Origin: Paractinoplanes toevensis
GTDB lineage: Bacteria > Actinomycetota > Actinomycetes > Mycobacteriales > Micromonosporaceae
DNA: 64,000 bases
Reading direction: 5' to 3'
Assembly (NCBI RefSeq): GCF_018332695.1
Contig: NZ_BOQN01000002.1
Location: forward strand, 1-64,000
Below the pieces are notes generated by a model. That model made no database searches. It saw only the letters and a list, made by a program, of their open reading frames with translations, and was not told the DNA's origin. This document shows, one piece after another, positions 42,954 to 54,332 of the stretch (its first letter is position 1; the number at the start of each line of letters is the position of its first letter). A program made the translations under genes and the position numbers.

Positions 42954-43718
42954 CTACATAGGGTCCAGGCAGCGGATAATCTCGTCGGCAACCAGCTGGG
43001 GATCGGTGAACATGATGTTGTGCCCGGCCCCGGCGGCGACGACCAGGCGCCCGCCGGAAAGAGTGTGGGCCGCAGAGCCCGCCGAGATGATGGTGACGGG
43101 AAGATCGCCGAGATCCGGCGGATCGGCGCGCAGCGACGCCAGGCCGGGCAGGAATTGGCGGACCTCGGCGGAGAGGGCCCGCGCCGCGCGCCGGCCGAAG
43201 TTCTCGTCGCGGAACCGGGCGTAGCGGTCGGCCGGCAGGGCCCGGCCGATGCGGGCCGCGGCCCGATAAACCCCGACCGCGGCGAGCGTACGGGTGAGCG
43301 GCCCGGCAACCGCCATCCGCCGTCGCGTGGCCGCGGTGAAGAAGTCGTCGTCGTGCTCGTCGGAGGGGTCGACGAGGACCAGAGCCCGCACGTCGGCGAT
43401 CCGGCGCGAGGCCACCAGCCGCACGATCGGCCCGCCCCAGCTGTGCCCGACCAGCACGACCGGTCCGGGCACGGAGAGCAGCAGCGCACCGAGATCGTCG
43501 GCCAGCGCGGCCAGCGTGCGGGGCCGCGGGCCGTCGTCACTGGCCCCGATGCCGGCCCGGTCGTAGACCACGGTGCGGGCGTGCGCGGCGACGAGCGGAG
43601 TCACCAGACCCCAGCACACCGCCGACATGCCGAGCCCCGCCTCGAACACGACGGTGACGCCGCCCGCACCCGCGGTGCGCAGGTGCAGGCGGCGGCCGCC
43701 GAGGTCGATAAAACTCAA
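42954..43718 (-). CDS. Alpha/beta hydrolase at the end of the siderophore operon
   Basis: Alpha/beta hydrolase of 254 residues. The nucleophile elbow is VGHSWGG, the oxyanion region is FEAGLGMSA, the acid is probably in LVLVDPSDEHDD or slightly later, and the catalytic histidine is in AGAGHNIMF. The TTG start overlaps the stop of the siderophore-binding gene by 4 nt (TTGA), which places it in that operon. A role as a ferric-siderophore esterase is possible but inferred only from position. A generic esterase or lactonase is equally consistent with the motifs. Confidence 0.82.
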   Translation of the reverse strand: MSFIDLGGRRLHLRTAGAGGVTVVFEAGLGMSAVCWGLVTPLVAAHARTVVYDRAGIGASDDGPRPRTLAALADDLGALLLSVPGPVVLVGHSWGGPIVRLVASRRIADVRALVLVDPSDEHDDDFFTAATRRRMAVAGPLTRTLAAVGVYRAAARIGRALPADRYARFRDENFGRRAARALSAEVRQFLPGLASLRADPPDLGDLPVTIISAGSAAHTLSGGRLVVAAGAGHNIMFTDPQLVADEIIRCLDPM

Positions 43719-44722
43719 CTGAGCTTCTTGGCGCTCTTCAGCTCACCGGCCAGCTCGTTGTAGATCTTCGCGTACGACTGGTACGAGTACGGCGCGGCCG
43801 CGTACCACGGGTAGACCTGGCCGGCCTTGACGGCGGGCAGGTTGGCCCAGGTCGGAACCTTCGCGAGGTCGGCCTTCGAGGCGTCGTAGGTGCGCGCGTC
43901 GACCAGGATGACGTCGGCGTCCTTGAAGTCGACCGCCTTCTCCCAGCTGAACTGCGCGAAGACCTCGTTCTTCGGGTTGGGCGGGCTGATCACGTCGAGG
44001 CCGGCGTTCTTCAGGGTGTTGCCCTCGGGCAGCTGCGCCGGGTCCGCGACGTAGAGGCTGTCGGTGCCGGGCGACATGATGGCGACCTTCAGGCCGGAGG
44101 TCTTGGCGGCCTCACCGACGGCGGTGAGGGCGGACTCGTAGTCGGTCTTCGCGGTGGTCAGCGCGGCACCCTTGGTGTCGGCGCCGAGCTTGCCGGCCAG
44201 GTCGACCATGGTCGAGATGGCCTCGTCGGTGGTCTTGTAGTTGCCGGGCACGGCGAGGCCGGGCGCGAGGCTGAGGATCTTCTCGGACTGGGCGGCCGGG
44301 ACGTACCACAGCGCCTTGTTGTCGAACGTGTAGTCGACGAGCAGCTGCGGGTTCATCAGGGCGTACTTCTCGGTGTCGAACTCACCGTAGGTGCTGCCGA
44401 CGACCGTGACCTTGCTCAGGTCGAGCGAGCCGGCCTGATAGCTGAGTTTGCCCGCGGCGTCCGGCTTGAGCTCGCCGTACGCTCCCTTGACCTGGAATCC
44501 GGCGTCCCACAACGCGGCCGCGACGCTGCTCTGCGCGACCACCGTGGTCGGCGTCTGGTCGAGCTTGATGTCCTTGCCGAGGGCGTCCTTGTATTCGAAC
44601 GGCCCCGACGCGGTGGCGCTCGCGGCGGGCTCGGCGGAGTCGTCGCCGCCGCAGGCGGTGAGGGCGAGCGACACGGTCACCGCGAGGGCGGCGCCGGCCA
44701 GGCGGGTCAATCGGCTGTTCAA
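43715..44722 (-). CDS. Ferric-siderophore ABC substrate-binding lipoprotein
   Basis: Lipoprotein of 335 residues with signal MNSRLTRLAGAALAVTVSLA, lipobox LTACG and a Ser/Ala-rich linker. The mature FepB/FhuD-like two-lobe fold shows TPTTVVAQSSVAAALWDAGF, VVGSTYGEFDTEKYALMNPQLLVDYT (in part) and NLPAVKAGQVYPW. The TTG at 44722 is preceded by AAAGGAAA and overlaps the ATPase stop by 4 nt. The ligand is an iron-loaded siderophore or possibly haem, to judge by family and neighbours. Confidence 0.87.
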   Translation of the reverse strand: MNSRLTRLAGAALAVTVSLALTACGGDDSAEPAASATASGPFEYKDALGKDIKLDQTPTTVVAQSSVAAALWDAGFQVKGAYGELKPDAAGKLSYQAGSLDLSKVTVVGSTYGEFDTEKYALMNPQLLVDYTFDNKALWYVPAAQSEKILSLAPGLAVPGNYKTTDEAISTMVDLAGKLGADTKGAALTTAKTDYESALTAVGEAAKTSGLKVAIMSPGTDSLYVADPAQLPEGNTLKNAGLDVISPPNPKNEVFAQFSWEKAVDFKDADVILVDARTYDASKADLAKVPTWANLPAVKAGQVYPWYAAAPYSYQSYAKIYNELAGELKSAKKLS

Positions 44723-45516
44723 GAGGTTTCCTTTCCGGGGTGGTGCCGCGGAATGACCAGGGGCGTGTTCGACTCCGGGTCGGTGATGATGCGGCAGGGC
44801 AGTCCGAAGACCAGCTCGATGAGCTCGGGGGTGATGATCGTGGTGGGGTCGCCCTCCGCCACGATCGCGCCGTCCTTCATGGCCACCAGGTGGGTGGCGT
44901 AACGGGCGGCGAGGTTCAGGTCGTGCAGGACGGCCACCAGGGTGGAGCCCCGCTCGGCGCGCAGCCGGGCGCACAGGTCGAGCACCTCGATCTGGTGGGC
45001 GATGTCCAGGTAGGTGGTGGGCTCGTCGAGCAGCAGGATGCCGGTCTCCTGGGCGAGGGCCATCGCGAGCCAGACGCGTTGCCGCTGGCCGCCGGAGAGC
45101 TCGTCGAACGGCCGCGAGGCGAGGTCGGCGGTGCCGGTCATCTCCAGTGCCGCGGTAACCGCGGCCTGGTCGGCCGGTGACCACTGGCGCAGCAGCGACT
45201 GGTGCGGATAGCGCCCGCGGGCGACCAGGTCGGCGACGCTGATCGACTCGGGTGCGGTCTGGGACTGCGGAAGCAGCCCGAGCCGCCGCGCCACCTCCTT
45301 GGCGGGGTGGTCATGGATGGCCTTCCCGTCCAGCACGACCGCGCCGGTTTCCGGTTTGAGCAGGCGGGCGAGCCCGCGCAGCAGCGTCGACTTGCCGCAG
45401 CCGTTGGCGCCGACGATGGCGGTGAACGAGCCGTCCGGGACGACCAGGTCGAGGTCGTGCACGATGCGGGTGCCGTCGTAGCCGAGCGCGACGTTCTCCG
45501 CGCGTAACCGCGTCAT
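44719..45516 (-). CDS. Ferric-siderophore ABC ATP-binding protein
   Basis: ATPase of 265 residues of the FepC group. It has Walker A GANGCGKST, Q-loop LLPQSQTAPESISVADLVARGRYPHQ (in part), signature LSGGQRQR, Walker B LLLDEPTTYLD and VLHDLNLAARYATH. ATG at 45516 is supported by AAAGGA 6 nt upstream and overlaps the upstream permease stop by 4 nt. Confidence 0.92.
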   Translation of the reverse strand: MTRLRAENVALGYDGTRIVHDLDLVVPDGSFTAIVGANGCGKSTLLRGLARLLKPETGAVVLDGKAIHDHPAKEVARRLGLLPQSQTAPESISVADLVARGRYPHQSLLRQWSPADQAAVTAALEMTGTADLASRPFDELSGGQRQRVWLAMALAQETGILLLDEPTTYLDIAHQIEVLDLCARLRAERGSTLVAVLHDLNLAARYATHLVAMKDGAIVAEGDPTTIITPELIELVFGLPCRIITDPESNTPLVIPRHHPGKETS

Positions 45517-46547
45517 GCGCGTCCTTTCCGCCATTCGCGGCCCAGCAGCCACGCGAGATAGGCACCGCCGACGATGCCGGTGAGCACGCCGACCGGCAGT
45601 TGCCGCGGCTGGAACGCCTCCCGGGCGGCCAGGTCGGCGACCAGCAGTAGGAGGGCGCCGGTCAGCCCGGAGGCGGTGAGGTTGGCGCCCTCGGTGCCGG
45701 TCAGCCGGCGGGCCACCTGCGGCGCGGTGAGCGCGATGAACTGGATCGGGCCGGCCACCGCGACGGCACCGGAGGCGAGCAGGACGCCGGCCGCGATCGC
45801 GAGCACCCGGGTGCGCCCGACCGGCAGGCCGAGGCTCATCGAGCGTTCGTCGGAGAACTCGCTGAGCGTGAGCGGCCGCCACAGCACCACGCAGGCCAGC
45901 AGGCCGATGCCAAGAATCCCGCCGATCAGCCGCACGTCCGACCAGTCGCCGCCGACCACGTTGCCGACCAGCCACACCGAGGCGCTCTGCGCGTCGTAGA
46001 CCTGGGCCCGCACGATCAGCAGCGAGTTGAGCGAGTTGAGCATGGCGGCCGCGCCGATGCCGACCAGCACGAGCCGCAGCGGCGCCACCCCGTGCCGGGA
46101 CGACAGCAGCAGGACCAGCAGCGCGGTCACCGCTCCCCCGGCCACCGCGCCGAACGACGTCGCGACCAGGCCGCCGTGCAGGACCAGCAGCACGACGAGC
46201 GCGCCGGTCGAGGCGCCGGTGGTGAAGCCGACGACGTCCGGACTGCCCAGCGGGTTGCGGGTGATCTGCTGGAAGATGGCGCCGGAGACGCCGAGCGCGA
46301 CGCCGACGAGCACGGCCAGGACCGCCCGGGGCAGGCGCAGCTCGGCGACGATGAGCTTCTCGGCCGGGGTGCCGTTGCCCAGCACGGCCGCGATCACCCG
46401 CGGGATCGGGAACGAGTTGACCCCGGCGGAGAGCGAAACGACGACAACGGCGACAACGGCCACCAGCAGGAGTACGGATACCAGCACCGCGCGGCGCCGC
46501 ACCCGGACCGACCACGGGCCGGCCTTCACCACCGGGACGGTGATCAT
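45513..46547 (-). CDS. FecCD-family siderophore permease (second)
   Basis: Permease of 344 residues with about nine or ten helices. It has the family motifs LRLPRAVLAVLVGVALGVSGAIFQ (in part), NPLGSPDVVGFTTGA and AVAVAGPIQFIALTAPQVARRLTG. It pairs with the preceding permease as FepG with FepD. ATG overlaps the upstream permease stop by 4 nt and its own stop overlaps the ATPase start. Confidence 0.92.
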   Translation of the reverse strand: MITVPVVKAGPWSVRVRRRAVLVSVLLLVAVVAVVVVSLSAGVNSFPIPRVIAAVLGNGTPAEKLIVAELRLPRAVLAVLVGVALGVSGAIFQQITRNPLGSPDVVGFTTGASTGALVVLLVLHGGLVATSFGAVAGGAVTALLVLLLSSRHGVAPLRLVLVGIGAAAMLNSLNSLLIVRAQVYDAQSASVWLVGNVVGGDWSDVRLIGGILGIGLLACVVLWRPLTLSEFSDERSMSLGLPVGRTRVLAIAAGVLLASGAVAVAGPIQFIALTAPQVARRLTGTEGANLTASGLTGALLLLVADLAAREAFQPRQLPVGVLTGIVGGAYLAWLLGREWRKGRA

Positions 46548-47548
46548 GCCGCAACCAACGTACGGCGACGCACCAGCGCGATGAAGACGGGGGCGCCGAG
46601 GACGGCCGTCACGATGCCCGCCTGGATCTCCGCGCCGCCCGAGACGACCCGCCCGAGGGTGTCGCAGAAGACCAGGAAGCCGGCGGCCAGCAGCATCGAC
46701 AGCGGCACCACCTTGCGCTGGTCGGCGCCGACCAGCCGGCGGGCGACGTGCGGCACGGTGAGGCCGACGAAGACGATCGGCCCGGCCACCGCGGTCGCGG
46801 CGCCGCACAGCAGGGTGATGGCCACCGCCACGGCGATCCGGGCCCGGCCGACGCCGAGGCCGAGCGCGTGCGCGCTGTCGTCGCCGAGCGAGAGCGCGTT
46901 GAGCGCCGGGGTCATGGCCAGCGCCAGCAGCACGCCGACGACGATCAGCGGCAGCGCGATGAGCAGCCGGTCGTAGCCGCGGTTGACCACCGACCCGACC
47001 ACCCAGAACCGCATCTCGTCGAAGCTGGCCTGGTCCTTCATCGCCACCGCGTTGATGTAGGAGAACAGCACCGCGGTCAGGGCGGTTCCGGCCAGCGCGA
47101 GCCGGGCCGGGGTGGCGGCCTCCCGGGAACCACTGCCGAGCAGGTAGACCACCACCGACGCGACCGCGGCGCCGGCCAGGCCGAGCCCGGTCTGGGCGAA
47201 GCCGTCGGCGACGCCGAAGAAGGCGAACCCGGTGACCACCGCGGCGGCGGCACCCGCGTTCACCCCGAGCAGGCCGGGGTCGGCGAGCGGGTTGCGGGTG
47301 AGTGCCTGCATGAGGGCGCCGGCCGCGCCGAGGGCGAGACCGGCGACGAGCCCGATGACCGTGCGCTCGAGCCGCAGCCCGCGCACGATGTCGGCGTTGT
47401 CGCCGGTGGCGCCGGGCAGCAGGGCACGGATGACCTCGCCGGGTGAGATCGCCTGCCGGCCCACCATCAGGCTGAGGACCACGACCACGCCGAGCAGGGC
47501 CACCGTGACAACGAAGACTCCGAGTCTCCCGATGGTCCTGGGGCGCAC
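46544..47548 (-). CDS. FecCD-family siderophore permease (first)
   Basis: Permease of 334 residues, first gene of the iron operon. It has LRLERTVIGLVAGLALGAAGALMQ (in part), NPLADPGLLGVNAGAA and AVAGPIVFVGLTVPHVARRLVG. The GTG start lies only 5 bases from an iron box, so a bound DtxR/DmdR repressor would cover the start region. Confidence 0.9.
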   Translation of the reverse strand: MRPRTIGRLGVFVVTVALLGVVVVLSLMVGRQAISPGEVIRALLPGATGDNADIVRGLRLERTVIGLVAGLALGAAGALMQALTRNPLADPGLLGVNAGAAAAVVTGFAFFGVADGFAQTGLGLAGAAVASVVVYLLGSGSREAATPARLALAGTALTAVLFSYINAVAMKDQASFDEMRFWVVGSVVNRGYDRLLIALPLIVVGVLLALAMTPALNALSLGDDSAHALGLGVGRARIAVAVAITLLCGAATAVAGPIVFVGLTVPHVARRLVGADQRKVVPLSMLLAAGFLVFCDTLGRVVSGGAEIQAGIVTAVLGAPVFIALVRRRTLVAA

Positions 47549-47553
47549 GGAGG

Positions 47554-47572
47554 TAAGGTAAGGCTAACTTTG
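47554..47572. promoter_or_regulatory. DtxR/DmdR iron box
   Basis: TAAGGTAAGGCTAACTTTG matches the 19-bp actinobacterial iron box consensus TTAGGTTAGGCTAACCTAA at 14 positions. It sits between the permease (start 47548) and AraC (start 47623) genes and could repress both when iron is plentiful. Confidence 0.8.
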
Positions 47573-47622
47573 CACGCTGTCCAATCGCCGCGCGCATTTG
47601 ATCAAGCGGTTAGCCTCGGGCG

Positions 47623-48552
47623 ATGCACGGCGACACGATTCGGCAGACCTACACCCTGGTGCACTTCGGGGACGACTCCATCGCGTACGCCGGACGGCAT
47701 CTGCACGAGGCCGAGATGACACTGCACACCCACAGCTTCGTCGAGATGGCGATCGTGGTCGGCGGCGCCGGCTCGCACCGCACCCAGGCCGGCCTCGACC
47801 CGCTGACCATCGGTGACGTGGTGTTGTTGCGGCCCGGCGTGTGGCACGGCTACGAGGAATGCACCGACCTGGTCGTGCACAACTGCTGCTTCTCGGCCGA
47901 GCTGCTGCACCGCGAGCTGGCCTGGACCCGCGAGGATCCGCTGCTCGGTCACCTGCTCTGGACCGGCCCGTACGCGGGTCAGCGCCGCGGCGTTCTCAGC
48001 ACCCACCTGCCCGAGCCGGAGCTGGCCGCGTGTGTGGAACATCTCGACGCGATGAGCGGGCTCGCCGCCGAGTCGTTGCGGCTGCACCGCGGCGACATCA
48101 TCGCCCGGCTGTCGCTGGCCCTCGGCCATGTGGCCCGCGCGGCACTCGGCGAGGCCGGGACGACCGGCGCGACCGCGGAGCGCGTGCATCCCTCGGTCGT
48201 CGAGGCCATGCGCCGGATGGAGGCCCGCCCGGCGCACCCGTGGACCCTCACCGAGCTGGCCACCGACCTGCACCTGGCCCCCGGTTACCTGGTGCGGCTG
48301 TTCAAGCTGGCCACCGGCCTGCCACCGATGGCGTTCCTGTCCCGGCACCGGGTCGAGCTGGCCGCGGAACAGCTGCTGCACAGCGACCGCCCGATCAACG
48401 CCATCGGTGAGTCGGTCGGCTGGCCCGATCCGAACTACTTCGCCCGCCGCTTCCGCTCCCACTTCGGCCTGAGCGCCTCGGCGTACCGCTCGAAGTTCGC
48501 CCGGCCGAAGGCGCTCAGGCCGGTGCGATCCAGTCCAGCAGCGGACCGGTGA
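47623..48552 (+). CDS. AraC family transcriptional regulator
   Basis: Regulator of 309 residues. An N-terminal cupin (about 15-95, with LHTHSFVEMAIVVGGAGSH) is followed by two helix-turn-helix motifs near the C-terminus: WTLTELATDLHLAPGYLVRLFK and INAIGESVGWPDPNYFARRFRSHFG. It is divergent from the siderophore uptake operon across an iron box, as in many systems where a siderophore-binding AraC protein activates its own uptake genes. The ligand is inferred only. The 3' end overlaps the convergent membrane gene by 38 bp. Confidence 0.9.
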   Translation: MHGDTIRQTYTLVHFGDDSIAYAGRHLHEAEMTLHTHSFVEMAIVVGGAGSHRTQAGLDPLTIGDVVLLRPGVWHGYEECTDLVVHNCCFSAELLHRELAWTREDPLLGHLLWTGPYAGQRRGVLSTHLPEPELAACVEHLDAMSGLAAESLRLHRGDIIARLSLALGHVARAALGEAGTTGATAERVHPSVVEAMRRMEARPAHPWTLTELATDLHLAPGYLVRLFKLATGLPPMAFLSRHRVELAAEQLLHSDRPINAIGESVGWPDPNYFARRFRSHFGLSASAYRSKFARPKALRPVRSSPAADR

Positions 48553-49075
48553 CCAGCCGGTGCCCCGGCGCGGCGGCCAGCCCGAGGGCGTCCACGAAGA
48601 GGAACAGCAGGGCCGCGGCGGCGAAGACCCAGCCGGTCGGGGGCCGCTCGGCGTACGGCGTCAGCCTGCGGGTGAGGAAGGCGACGGCGTACCCGATGGC
48701 CATCCCCGGCAGGATGAGCACCGCGCCCCGCGCGGCGATGCCCCACGCCTCGGCCGCGAAGCCGGGCCCGAGGTCGTACTGCGACCCGGCGGCGGCGTAG
48801 CCGGCCGGCAGCACCGCCGCGGTCGCCCCGATCAGCGCGAGGCCGCCGGCGGCCGCCGCGAGCGCGGCGACCGCCGGGCGGAGAAGTGTGCCGGCGATCG
48901 CCGCCCAGACCCCGGCGACCAGCGCGGCCGCGACCAGGGTCCGCCGCGCGTCGCCGGGCGGATCGATGAACTCACGGCTGCCGGCCGAGGAGATGAAGAG
49001 CCACAGCAGGGGTACGGCGGCGGCCGCCACGATGAACCAGATGAGCGCGGTTCGCGCGCGATGCGGCGTCGTCAT
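48515..49075 (-). CDS. Small membrane protein, third gene of MarR-controlled operon
   Basis: Protein of 186 residues with about five hydrophobic helices and no recognisable family. It starts MTTPHRARTALIWFIVAAAAVPLLWLF. A second start, ATG at 49105, overlaps the aldo-keto reductase stop by 4 nt (ATGA) and would add ten residues. That overlap argues for coupling even if the shorter form is made. Last gene of the operon EamA, aldo-keto reductase, membrane protein. Confidence 0.65.
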   Translation of the reverse strand: MTTPHRARTALIWFIVAAAAVPLLWLFISSAGSREFIDPPGDARRTLVAAALVAGVWAAIAGTLLRPAVAALAAAAGGLALIGATAAVLPAGYAAAGSQYDLGPGFAAEAWGIAARGAVLILPGMAIGYAVAFLTRRLTPYAERPPTGWVFAAAALLFLFVDALGLAAAPGHRLVTGPLLDWIAPA

Positions 49076-49101
49076 CTGCCCAGTGTCGGCAACCGGCGCA
49101 A

Positions 49102-50046
49102 TCATCCGGGAAGCTGGGCGGAGACCTCGTCGAGGGCCCGGCGCTCGTCGGCGTCGAGGTCCAGGGTCGCCGAGGCGATCAGGGCGGGCAACTGCTCGAC
49201 GGTGCGAGCGCTGGCCAGCGGTGCGGCGACGTCGGGGCGGCCGCGCAGCCAGGCCAGGGCAACGCTCGCCGGGGCCACGCCGTGGCCGGACGCGACGTCC
49301 TCCAAGACCTTCACGACCGCCAGGCCGGCCTCGTTGAGGTAGCCGCGGGCCGCGCCGGCCCGGGCGCCGGACAGGTCGTCGGTGGTCTTGTACTTGCCGG
49401 TCAGGAAGCCGCTCGCCAGCGCGTAGTAGGGCACGACGGCCAGGTTCTCGGCCGCCGCGACCGGGGCGATGTCCCGTTCGTAGGCGGCCCGCTGCACCAG
49501 GTTGTAGTGCGGCTGAATCGCCACCGGCAGGGTGAGGTCGTTGCGGCGGGCCGCCTCGAACCACTCCCGGACCCGGTCGGCGGTGTAGTTGGAGACCGCG
49601 ATCGCGCGTACCTTCCCGGCCTTGACCAGGGCGTCGAAGGCGCCCGCCGTTTCCTCGATCGGGGTGTTCGGGTCGTCGTAGTGCGCGTAGTAGAGGTCGA
49701 TGTAGTCGGTCTTCAGCCGTTTCAGCGACGCGTCCGCCGCCGCGGCGACGTTGGTGGCGGCCAGCCCGCGGAACTGGGGGTGCTGGCTGACCTTGGTGCC
49801 GATGACGACGCGGTCGCGGTTGCCGCGGGCGGTCAGCCAGTTGCCGATGATGGTCTCCGACTCGCCGCCCGAGTTGCCGGGAACCCAGGCCGAGTAGCCG
49901 TCGGCGGTGTCGACGAAGTTGCCGCCGCCCTCGGCGAACGCGTCCAGGACCCGGTGGGACGTCGCCTCGTCGCTGGTCCAGCCGAACACGTTGCCGCCGA
50001 GGGCGAGCGGGAAGACCTCGATGCCGCTGTTACCGAGTGTGCTCAT
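49102..50046 (-). CDS. Aldo-keto reductase
   Basis: NADPH-dependent carbonyl reductase of 314 residues with the TIM-barrel AKR tetrad: D46 and Y51 (in FVDTADGYS), K85 (in IGTKVS) and H122 (in LYYAHYDD). AIAVSNYTA and the closing cofactor loop (PLASARTVEQL) are also present. It is close to the YdjG/PhdYeFN-like actinobacterial group. The natural substrate is unknown. It overlaps the transporter gene start-to-stop by 4 nt, so it probably acts on the compound that EamA exports. Confidence 0.9.
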   Translation of the reverse strand: MSTLGNSGIEVFPLALGGNVFGWTSDEATSHRVLDAFAEGGGNFVDTADGYSAWVPGNSGGESETIIGNWLTARGNRDRVVIGTKVSQHPQFRGLAATNVAAAADASLKRLKTDYIDLYYAHYDDPNTPIEETAGAFDALVKAGKVRAIAVSNYTADRVREWFEAARRNDLTLPVAIQPHYNLVQRAAYERDIAPVAAAENLAVVPYYALASGFLTGKYKTTDDLSGARAGAARGYLNEAGLAVVKVLEDVASGHGVAPASVALAWLRGRPDVAAPLASARTVEQLPALIASATLDLDADERRALDEVSAQLPG

Positions 50047-50945
50047 GAACCGAACCTAGTCACGGCGGATGCGCGGGCGCGTGTGATGGCCAGCACCCGG
50101 CTCGCGATCGGCTGGCCGAGGAGAACACCCAGAAAAACCAGGACAAGGCCGGAGACCTGCTGTACGGAGAGGGTCTCGCCGCCGACCGCGGTGCCGAGCA
50201 GGACGCCGGTCACCGGGTTGAGCAGTCCGACCAGGCCGACCGTGCCGGCGCTGAGGTGCCGCAGTCCGGCGAACCAGGCGGCGAAGGCGAGCGCGGTGGC
50301 CACCACGGTGACGTAACCGAAGGCGAGGCCGGCGCCTGCGCCCAGGGCCGGTGGCGCGCCCTCGACCAGGACGGCCGCCGGGAGCAGGATCAGGCCGCCC
50401 GCGACGAGCTGCCACGACGTCAGCGAGAACACGTCGATGTCGCTGCTCCACTTCTTGGCCAGCACGTAGCCGAACGACGACATCACCATGGCCGACACCG
50501 ACGCGAGGACGCCGCCGGCGTCGACCGCGACCGGGCCGGTCAGCAGCATGAGGCAGACGCCGGCGACGCCGATACCGGCGCCGGCCAGGTGGACGGCCCG
50601 CGGGCGCTCGGACATCGCGGCCCAGGCGAACAGCATCAGCATCACCGGCGAGGTCGCCATGATCGTCGACGCGATGCTGGTCGGCAGGGTCTGCGCGGCG
50701 AGGTAGATCAGGGCGAAGAACGCGCCCATGTTGAGCGCACCCAGCACCAGCGACCGCCACCACCAGGAGCCGGTCGGCAGCCGGCGGCGGACGAGCAGGA
50801 GCAGCACCCCGGCCGGCAGGGCCCGGATGGCCGCGCCGTACAGCGGGTAGTCGGCCGGAAGGTATCGATGGGTGACGTAGTAGGTCGTGCCCCACGCGAT
50901 CGGCGCGAGCGCCGTAACGGCGGTCCATCGCAAATTAGCTTCCAT
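50043..50945 (-). CDS. EamA/DMT family exporter
   Basis: Inner-membrane transporter of 300 residues with two EamA repeats and about ten helices, opening WTAVTALAPIAWGTTYYVTHRYLPA (in part). It is first in a three-gene operon. Its ATG lies at the exact centre of the first palindrome of the MarR-type operator, so a repressor bound there would cover the start region. The substrate is unknown. The group includes exporters of amino acids and xenobiotics. Confidence 0.88.
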   Translation of the reverse strand: MEANLRWTAVTALAPIAWGTTYYVTHRYLPADYPLYGAAIRALPAGVLLLLVRRRLPTGSWWWRSLVLGALNMGAFFALIYLAAQTLPTSIASTIMATSPVMLMLFAWAAMSERPRAVHLAGAGIGVAGVCLMLLTGPVAVDAGGVLASVSAMVMSSFGYVLAKKWSSDIDVFSLTSWQLVAGGLILLPAAVLVEGAPPALGAGAGLAFGYVTVVATALAFAAWFAGLRHLSAGTVGLVGLLNPVTGVLLGTAVGGETLSVQQVSGLVLVFLGVLLGQPIASRVLAITRARASAVTRFGS

Positions 50946-50978
50946 GGAAGCTACTATAGCTTCCTCGGAAGCTATAGT
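50936..50978. promoter_or_regulatory. Twin palindromic MarR-type operator
   Basis: TAGCTTCCATGGAAGCTA (50936-50953) is a perfect 18-bp palindrome. The next dyad has perfect 12-bp arms (ACTATAGCTTCC at 50953-50964, mirrored at 50967-50978) with a 2-nt centre. Both share the core AGCTTCC/GGAAGCT. Their centres are 21 bp apart, two helical turns. They fill the gap between the divergent EamA and MarR starts. Confidence 0.85.
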
Positions 50979-50984
50979 GGAACC

Positions 50985-51476
50985 ATGAGCGACCACGTAG
51001 CCCGCATCCAGGAGGCCTGGGCCCGGGAGCGCCCCGACCTGGACGTGCGCCCGCAGGGGGTGATCGGCCGCCTGCACCGCGTCGCCGGCCACCTGACCGA
51101 GCAGCTCCAGGTCGTCTACCGGCGCTTCGGCCTCGGCGAGGGCGAGTTCGACGTGCTGGCCGCGCTCCGCCGGGCCGGCCCGCCGTTCGAACGCGCCCCG
51201 GGCGAGCTCGCCGCACACACCATGGTCACCACCGGCGCCATGACCAAGCGGATCGACCGCCTCGAGCGCGACGGCCTGGTCACCCGCCGCCCGAGCACGA
51301 GCGACGGCCGCGGCCGGGTGGTGGCCCTGACCGACGCCGGCCGCGACCTGATCGACCAGGCCTTCACCGAGCACATGCGCAACGAGCGCCGCCTGCTCGA
51401 CCAGCTGTCCCCCGAGGATGCCGCCCGGCTGGAGGCGATCCTCACCACCTGGCTGGCCGGTTTCGAGAGCTCATAG
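50985..51476 (+). CDS. MarR family transcriptional regulator
   Basis: Repressor of 163 residues. Helical dimer parts flank the winged helix (about 60-125), with LAAHTMVTTGAMTKRIDRLERDGLVTR and the wing RRPSTSDGRGRVVALTDAG. ATG is 6 bases after the twin palindrome, so strong autorepression together with control of the EamA/aldo-keto reductase operon is expected. The ligand may be a substrate of the transporter and reductase. Confidence 0.92.
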   Translation: MSDHVARIQEAWARERPDLDVRPQGVIGRLHRVAGHLTEQLQVVYRRFGLGEGEFDVLAALRRAGPPFERAPGELAAHTMVTTGAMTKRIDRLERDGLVTRRPSTSDGRGRVVALTDAGRDLIDQAFTEHMRNERRLLDQLSPEDAARLEAILTTWLAGFESS

Positions 51477-51546
51477 GCGGAACGCCGCCGGCGAGCCCGT
51501 CGCACACGTAGGTCGCCCATCCGCCCCCGATCCCCGCTTACGACAA

Positions 51547-51568
51547 ACTTGATTCATTCCAGATAAGG
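51547..51568 (+). promoter_or_regulatory. FurA-type operator upstream of furA-katG
   Basis: The AT-rich stretch CTTGATTCATTCCAGATAAG lies 16 bases before the furA GTG. It looks like the conserved FurA/FurS autoregulatory sites of mycobacteria and streptomycetes. The match is from memory of those sites, not from an alignment. Confidence 0.6.
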
Positions 51569-51574
51569 GCCTAA

Positions 51575-54274
<2,700 letters not shown>

Positions 54275-54288
54275 CCACATAACGCGAA

Positions 54289-54316
54289 AGCCCGGCCGAT
54301 GCGGATCGGCCGGGCT
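54289..54316 (+). terminator. katG terminator
   Basis: Perfect 12-bp arms (AGCCCGGCCGAT at 54289-54300, mirrored at 54305-54316) with a 4-nt loop, 14 bases after the katG stop, followed by CTTTCG. The flanking GAAAG and CTTTC extend the pairing with a 2-nt bulge, and it may serve the convergent gene too. Confidence 0.8.
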
Positions 54317-54332
54317 CTTTCGTGCCCGCGGG

